From the NCBI RefSeq assembly GCF_038900055.1, contig NZ_JBBMQM010000001.1:1798001-1862000 (forward strand): DNA of 64,000 bases, given 5' to 3'. The notes below the pieces were generated by a model, which had not been told where the DNA came from, ran no database searches, and worked only from the letters and a program-made list of their open reading frames with translations. The translations under genes were made by a program, and so were the position numbers. Each line of letters starts with the position of its first letter. Positions within the stretch are counted from its first letter, which is position 1. The stretch is from Henriciella sp. AS95. GTDB lineage: Bacteria; Pseudomonadota; Alphaproteobacteria; Caulobacterales; Hyphomonadaceae. Below, in pieces: positions 60,010-64,000 of this stretch.

Positions 60010-61326
60010 TCAGTCCTCGTCTCTCTGGAGTTTCGGGTTGTCGCCTGCCATGCCGCGGTCGCCATCTTTCAGGGCGTGCACCGTGATGGCCCCGGCATGC
60101 TGCAGGCGTTGTTCTGTTCGCAGGCGCTGCGCCCAGGCCGGACTGGAACCGGACGCGCCGGACTCATTGGAAGATGCGCCTGTGGTGCCGCCCGTCGCGG
60201 CGAAAGCCGCTTCACTGCCACGGCGATAGGCGTTGCCAACAGATCTGAAGGGCCGGCCCGCCATACGGCGGACGGCGTCACCTCCGGCCTGGGCCATGCC
60301 GGCCACGCCTGCGGCCCGCCCGCGCCAGCCATCCGCGCCCGAACCGAGCCGTCCAAGGTCATAGGAGGTGCGGGCCGCGCCCGACATGGAAGCCCCGGCC
60401 TTGACCGCTGCCGAGGCCCCACCGATAGCGGCACGCCCGGCTGCAACTGTGCCTGTGCCCGCGAGGATCGCGCCTGCGCCAACTGCCGCCGTCGTGCCGA
60501 CGACCGAACCGGCGCCAAGCTGCGGCGCCCCGGTGACAAGGCCCGACGCAATGCCCGGCGCGAACACACCCATCCAGAGAAAGACGATGGCGGCAAGCAC
60601 GGTGCCCATCACTTGCGCCAGAGTCGTATCGCCCGGCCCGGTGAAAGCATCGGTGATCGAAGCAAAGAGCGTTGAGCCGATGCCAATGACGACAGCGAGC
60701 ACCATCAGCTTGATGCCGGAGGTGACGACATTGCCGAGCACGCGTTCAGCGAGGAAGCTGGTCCTGTTCCAGAGCGCGAACGGGATCAGTACGAACCCGG
60801 CCAGCGTCGTCAGCTTGAATTCCAGGATCGCCACGAAGAGCTGAACCGCGAGCACGAAGAAGGCGACGAGGATGATCGCCCAGGCCAGGAACATGACAGC
60901 GATCAGGATAAAATTGTGAAAGAAGCTGATCGGGCCGAGCATGTCGCCGATTTCGGCCAGCAAGGGTTCTGCCGCCTCGAACCCGACGCCGGCAATATAG
61001 CCTGGTCGCATGAGATCACCTGCGGTCAGCGTGCTGGAGCCCGCTTTCACACCGAGGCTCGCAAAGCTCTCGAACACGATATTGGCGAGCAGGGTGAAGT
61101 TGCCAATGATGAAGGCGAAGAAGCCGACATAGAGCACCTTCTTCAGCAGCCCTGACATCACATCGGCATTCTGCGACAGAGCCCAGAAGAGACCGGCCAG
61201 CGTGATGTCGATCACGATCAGCGTTGTTGTCAGGTAAGCGACATCGCCCGCGAGCAGGCCGAAGCCTGAATCGATATAGGCAATGAAGGTTTCGAGGAAC
61301 CGGTCGATGACGCCCATCTCTTCCAT
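60010..61326 (-). CDS. trbL: TrbL/VirB6-family membrane protein
   Basis: A 438-aa polytopic protein with about six TM helices in the first 270 residues (GLLAGDVAYLTTTLIVIDIT, FILIAVMFLAWAIILVAFFV, GVFAPGIASGLVTGAP) and a long Gly/Ala/Ser-rich C-terminal tail (GAGAILAGTGTVAAGRAAIG). This is the VirB6-like inner-membrane channel part of the system. It follows trbJ after only 6 nt, leaving no room for the entry-exclusion gene trbK that is often between them. Confidence 0.93.
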   Translation of the reverse strand: MEEMGVIDRFLETFIAYIDSGFGLLAGDVAYLTTTLIVIDITLAGLFWALSQNADVMSGLLKKVLYVGFFAFIIGNFTLLANIVFESFASLGVKAGSSTLTAGDLMRPGYIAGVGFEAAEPLLAEIGDMLGPISFFHNFILIAVMFLAWAIILVAFFVLAVQLFVAILEFKLTTLAGFVLIPFALWNRTSFLAERVLGNVVTSGIKLMVLAVVIGIGSTLFASITDAFTGPGDTTLAQVMGTVLAAIVFLWMGVFAPGIASGLVTGAPQLGAGSVVGTTAAVGAGAILAGTGTVAAGRAAIGGASAAVKAGASMSGAARTSYDLGRLGSGADGWRGRAAGVAGMAQAGGDAVRRMAGRPFRSVGNAYRRGSEAAFAATGGTTGASSNESGASGSSPAWAQRLRTEQRLQHAGAITVHALKDGDRGMAGDNPKLQRDED

Positions 61327-61332
61327 GGCGGG

Positions 61333-62034
61333 TCAGTCTCCGAGGAAGGATTTAAGACGGGCCCGGCCGCGTTCGGCCTCTTCAAGCTCGCGCGCGCGGT
61401 CGAAAGCGATGGCGCGGTAATGGGCGGCCATCAGCGCTTCCATCTGGATCAGCTGTTCGGCCGAGAGTGCACCGATCTGGTTGCCGGCCTGCAGGGCCTG
61501 GAGATTGCCGATGGCTGTCTGGCTCTCATCCACCAAGCCGGTCAGTGCCTCGGAATCCTCGGCATTGTTGCGCACGGTCTCAGCGACCATGAGGAGCGTG
61601 TGCTTGTGGGCACTACGCGACTGGCGCCAGCGGGTGCGGGCATCCTCGACGAGTACGTCTGATTCAGGCGGCGTGTCACCATAGGTTTCAGGATAGAGGT
61701 CCTCATACTCCTCCTCGACCTCCTCGACGCCGTATCCGATGCCTTCGGCGTCGCGCATGAGTTCTCCGATGCGGCGGATGCGGTCGGCGATGATGGCGCT
61801 GGCGACTTCGACAGGCAGGGTTTCGAGATCGCGCGCCATTTTCTCGATCATATCGATCTCATGGGTAAGCTGGCGGACCTGGTTGTCGATTTCCTGAAGT
61901 GCCCGTACGGCCTGCAAGATGTTCTGGGCATGATTGGCCGGGTCGTAGACAGCAAGCTGCGCCGAGGCGGGCGGGGCCATCAGGCCAGACAGAGGAATGG
62001 CAACAAGCGCGACGGAAGACAGAAGGGCTTTCAT
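61333..62034 (-). CDS. trbJ: TrbJ/VirB5-family conjugal transfer protein
   Basis: A 233-aa secreted, mostly helical protein. Signal peptide ending APPASAQLAVYDPANHAQ, then the coiled coil NILQAVRALQEIDNQVRQLT, HEIDMIEKMARDLETLP and a C-terminal helix (YRAIAFDRARELEEAERGRA). VirB5-type proteins are minor pilus components. The start is ATG 62034 after a GGGGG-like stretch (AGGAGCCCCCAA); it follows trbE after 10 nt. Confidence 0.92.
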   Translation of the reverse strand: MKALLSSVALVAIPLSGLMAPPASAQLAVYDPANHAQNILQAVRALQEIDNQVRQLTHEIDMIEKMARDLETLPVEVASAIIADRIRRIGELMRDAEGIGYGVEEVEEEYEDLYPETYGDTPPESDVLVEDARTRWRQSRSAHKHTLLMVAETVRNNAEDSEALTGLVDESQTAIGNLQALQAGNQIGALSAEQLIQMEALMAAHYRAIAFDRARELEEAERGRARLKSFLGD

Positions 62035-62044
62035 TTGGGGGCTC

Positions 62045-64000
62045 CTATTCAGCGGCGATTTGTGGGAGGGGTGCGCTCGGCTGCTCGGCCAGCAGGTCGG
62101 CGGCCCAGCCAAGCTGTTTCAGCTCCAGCCAGCTCCGGGCGAAGCCCGCTTCCGCGCCGGCTTCAAGAAGCCCATCCATCTGCTTCTGGTCGGTCGGTGA
62201 GGCAGCGCCGCAAAAAGCGAGCGCGACTTCGCCAAGGCCAAGCTCGAACAAGCGGCAGCCAAGCGGCGAGGTATAGTAATAGTCGCGCTTCGGTACGGAC
62301 TTCGCGATGATGTCGATCTGACGATCATTGAGGCCGAAGCGGCGATAGACAGATTGTGATGTCGGCTCGAGCGCGCGCTCATTCGGCAGGAAAATACGCG
62401 TCGGGCAGGATTCGATCAGGGCCGGCGCAATCGAGGCCCCCTCAATGTCGGCAAGCGACTGGGTCGCGAACACAACCGCCACATTCTTCTTGCGCAGCGT
62501 CTTCAGCCAGTCGCGTAGGCGCGCGGCGAACACCGGATGGTCGAGGAACAGCCAGGCCTCATCGAGGATGAGCAGGGTTGGTCGGCCATCGAACCGGTCT
62601 TCCAGACGGTGGAAGAGATAGGTGATGACCGGCGCCACCGCAGATGGGGTCTGCATCAGCTCGTCCATCTCGAAACAGGCAACCGATGACAGGTCGAGGT
62701 CTTCGGCATCGCTGTCGAGCAGATGCCCGTAGGCGCCCTCCAGCGTATAGGGATGCAGCGCGGCCTTCAGCGTATCCGATTGCAGGATCAGGCTGAGTCC
62801 CGTCAGCGTGCGTTCGGCCTCGGGCGCCGAAGCCAGTGACCGCACGGCGTCCCACAAGACGGACTTCAGGTCCGGCGTAACGGTCACGCCTTCGGCCTCG
62901 ATCAGACCGAGCAGCCAGTCTGCGGCAAAGCTCGCACCGCGCTCGGTGTCGATGTCACGAAGCGGCTGCAGCGCCGGACGCTCATCTCCGGCCAGCGGCA
63001 ACCAGGTGCCGTCCGTGGCCAAGGTGACCGCCCGCGCGGATCGTCCCTTGTCGAACAGGAATATCTGGGCGTCCTCATAGCGCTGCCATTGTGCGGCGAG
63101 CAGTGACAGGAGCACGGACTTTCCGGAGCCTGTCGGACCAATGATCAGCGTATGGCCGACATCGCCGACATGCAGGTTGAGCCGGAACGGTGTCGTGACT
63201 TCGGTTTGCGCTTCGATCAGGGCGCGATCTGCTAGATGCGCATTCCACGCATCGCCGGCCCAGACCGACGAGATCGGCACAAGGTGAGCGAGGTTCAGCG
63301 TATGCAGGATCGGCTGGCGGACATTGGCATAGACATGCCCCGGCAGAGACCCAAGCCAGGCTTCGACGGCGTTCAGCGTCTCGCGGATCGTCGTGAACCC
63401 GCGCCCATTGATCACGCGCTCCACGGCGCGTGTGCGCTCTTCGACTTCTTCACGCGAGGACCCCATCAAGGTCAGCGTGGTCGTGACATAGCCATAGGAG
63501 ACAAGATCCGAGCCGAGTTCCTGCAGCGCTGCATCGGCATCGGCGGCCTTGTTGTCGGCATCATTGTCGAGAAGTGCGGCCTGTTCGTTGAACAGTGTCT
63601 CCCGCAGGACCGCGCCTACGGATTTCCGCTTCGCAAACCAGTGTCGCCGCTTCTTGGCGAGGAGCTTTTCGGCCTCGGCCTTGTCCATCGCGATGTATCG
63701 CGTTGTCCAGCGATAGGCGAAGCCAAGCCGGTTGAGTTCATCCAGCATGCCGGGCAGTGTCGAGGCCGGAAAGCCCAGCAAGGTCAGCGTCGCGAGGTGC
63801 GCCTCGCCAATCCGCGGCTCCAGCCCGCCTGCAAAGCTTTCATCGGCGAGTACCGCATCGAGAAATACCGGCAGCTCCGGCACAGACACGCGGTGCCGCT
63901 TCGACGAGATGCAGGCATGGAGATAGGTAAGCGTCTCTTCATCCGAGAGCGGATGGATCTCATCCAGGGCCGTCGCAAGAAGATCGAGCGTCTGCGCGGC
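62045..64000 (-). CDS. trbE: TrbE/VirB4-family conjugation ATPase (5' end outside window)
   Basis: The frame is open to the right edge (652 codons visible), reading on from AAQTLDLLATALDEIHPLSD, so the N-terminus lies beyond the window; a GTG at 63889 is internal. Walker A is LIIGPTGSGKSVLLSLLA and Walker B LLILDEAWLFLDHPVF; FATQSLADIEGASIAPALIE and the C-terminal RIFLPNERALEPTS are typical. VirB4-type ATPases power pilus assembly and substrate transfer at the inner membrane. It is followed by trbJ. Confidence 0.94.
   Translation of the reverse strand, partial: AAQTLDLLATALDEIHPLSDEETLTYLHACISSKRHRVSVPELPVFLDAVLADESFAGGLEPRIGEAHLATLTLLGFPASTLPGMLDELNRLGFAYRWTTRYIAMDKAEAEKLLAKKRRHWFAKRKSVGAVLRETLFNEQAALLDNDADNKAADADAALQELGSDLVSYGYVTTTLTLMGSSREEVEERTRAVERVINGRGFTTIRETLNAVEAWLGSLPGHVYANVRQPILHTLNLAHLVPISSVWAGDAWNAHLADRALIEAQTEVTTPFRLNLHVGDVGHTLIIGPTGSGKSVLLSLLAAQWQRYEDAQIFLFDKGRSARAVTLATDGTWLPLAGDERPALQPLRDIDTERGASFAADWLLGLIEAEGVTVTPDLKSVLWDAVRSLASAPEAERTLTGLSLILQSDTLKAALHPYTLEGAYGHLLDSDAEDLDLSSVACFEMDELMQTPSAVAPVITYLFHRLEDRFDGRPTLLILDEAWLFLDHPVFAARLRDWLKTLRKKNVAVVFATQSLADIEGASIAPALIESCPTRIFLPNERALEPTSQSVYRRFGLNDRQIDIIAKSVPKRDYYYTSPLGCRLFELGLGEVALAFCGAASPTDQKQMDGLLEAGAEAGFARSWLELKQLGWAADLLAEQPSAPLPQIAAE

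Larger units (their letters stand above)
53364..64000. mobile_element. Integrative and conjugative element, left part (continues past window)
   Basis: The content changes abruptly after guaA: a tyrosine integrase directly downstream of its stop, an XRE/Fic mobile mystery protein pair, an AlpA-type regulator, DUF736, DUF2274 and the Trb mating-pore genes trbI, G, F, L, J, E in uninterrupted order. This is a trb-type ICE common in Alphaproteobacteria. Only one end is inside the window; relaxase, coupling protein, cargo and the distal attachment repeat are not visible. Confidence 0.85.

Overview
This window looks like chromosomal DNA of an alphaproteobacterium. A complete PhyR/NepR/EcfG general stress response locus sits at the left edge; that system is restricted to Alphaproteobacteria. 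The gene content (TtpC-type TonB system, Ast arginine catabolism, SppA, DUF481, HisKA_2 kinase) fits an aerobic marine or aquatic member such as Hyphomonadaceae/Maricaulales. The family-level placement is inference.

Layout: 1-6.6 kb is a stress island: phyR (first 17 codons only), nepR, ecfG and a PhyK-like kinase, followed by small stress genes with EcfG-type promoters (GGAAC-N16/17-CGTT) that can be read directly. 6.7-15 kb holds an SMP-30-like protein, secE-nusG, pgi/pgl, tuf, a LuxR-alpha/beta-hydrolase fusion, a sulfotransferase and tRNA-Trp. 15-22.5 kb holds an O-acyltransferase, acs, an Hpt protein, chorismate mutase, sppA and tRNA-Pro. 22.6-29.9 kb holds tRNA-Gln, a long structured leader and an energy-transduction operon (DUF3450, TtpC-like, ExbB, two ExbD, TonB), then a second TonB and a TPR protein. 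30-40 kb is amino-acid metabolism: a PLP Cys/Met enzyme, the ast operon (M20 hydrolase-astA-astD-astB), and aromatic catabolism (phhA, FAH, maiA), with a 7_1 septoil-knot protein coupled to phhA. 40-53.4 kb is housekeeping: hspQ, ppx/gppA-rlmE-RNase E/G-yacG, guaB, rsmB and guaA, with a small duplicated and decayed GNAT/membrane-protein region at 46.9-48.9 kb.

From guaA's stop codon to the right edge lies one end of an integrated conjugative element. It has a tyrosine integrase preceded by about seven copies of a 10-bp motif, a mobile mystery protein A/B (XRE/Fic) pair with two palindromes around its promoter, an AlpA-type regulator, DUF736, DUF2274, and the mating-pore genes trbI-G-F-L-J-E. 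trbE runs off the window, so the other end and attachment site are not visible.

The most interesting items are the locally readable EcfG regulon, the LuxR fusion whose hydrolase domain has Gln where the catalytic Ser should be, an SMP-30 protein with two of three metal ligands replaced, the septknot protein coupled to phenylalanine hydroxylase, a free-standing IF-2 N-terminal domain gene, a fused GNAT/membrane pseudogene explained by a 50-bp deletion between CCATGGG repeats, and the repeat/operator architecture at the guaA-integrated element. I saw no rRNA genes, CRISPR arrays or complete IS elements.
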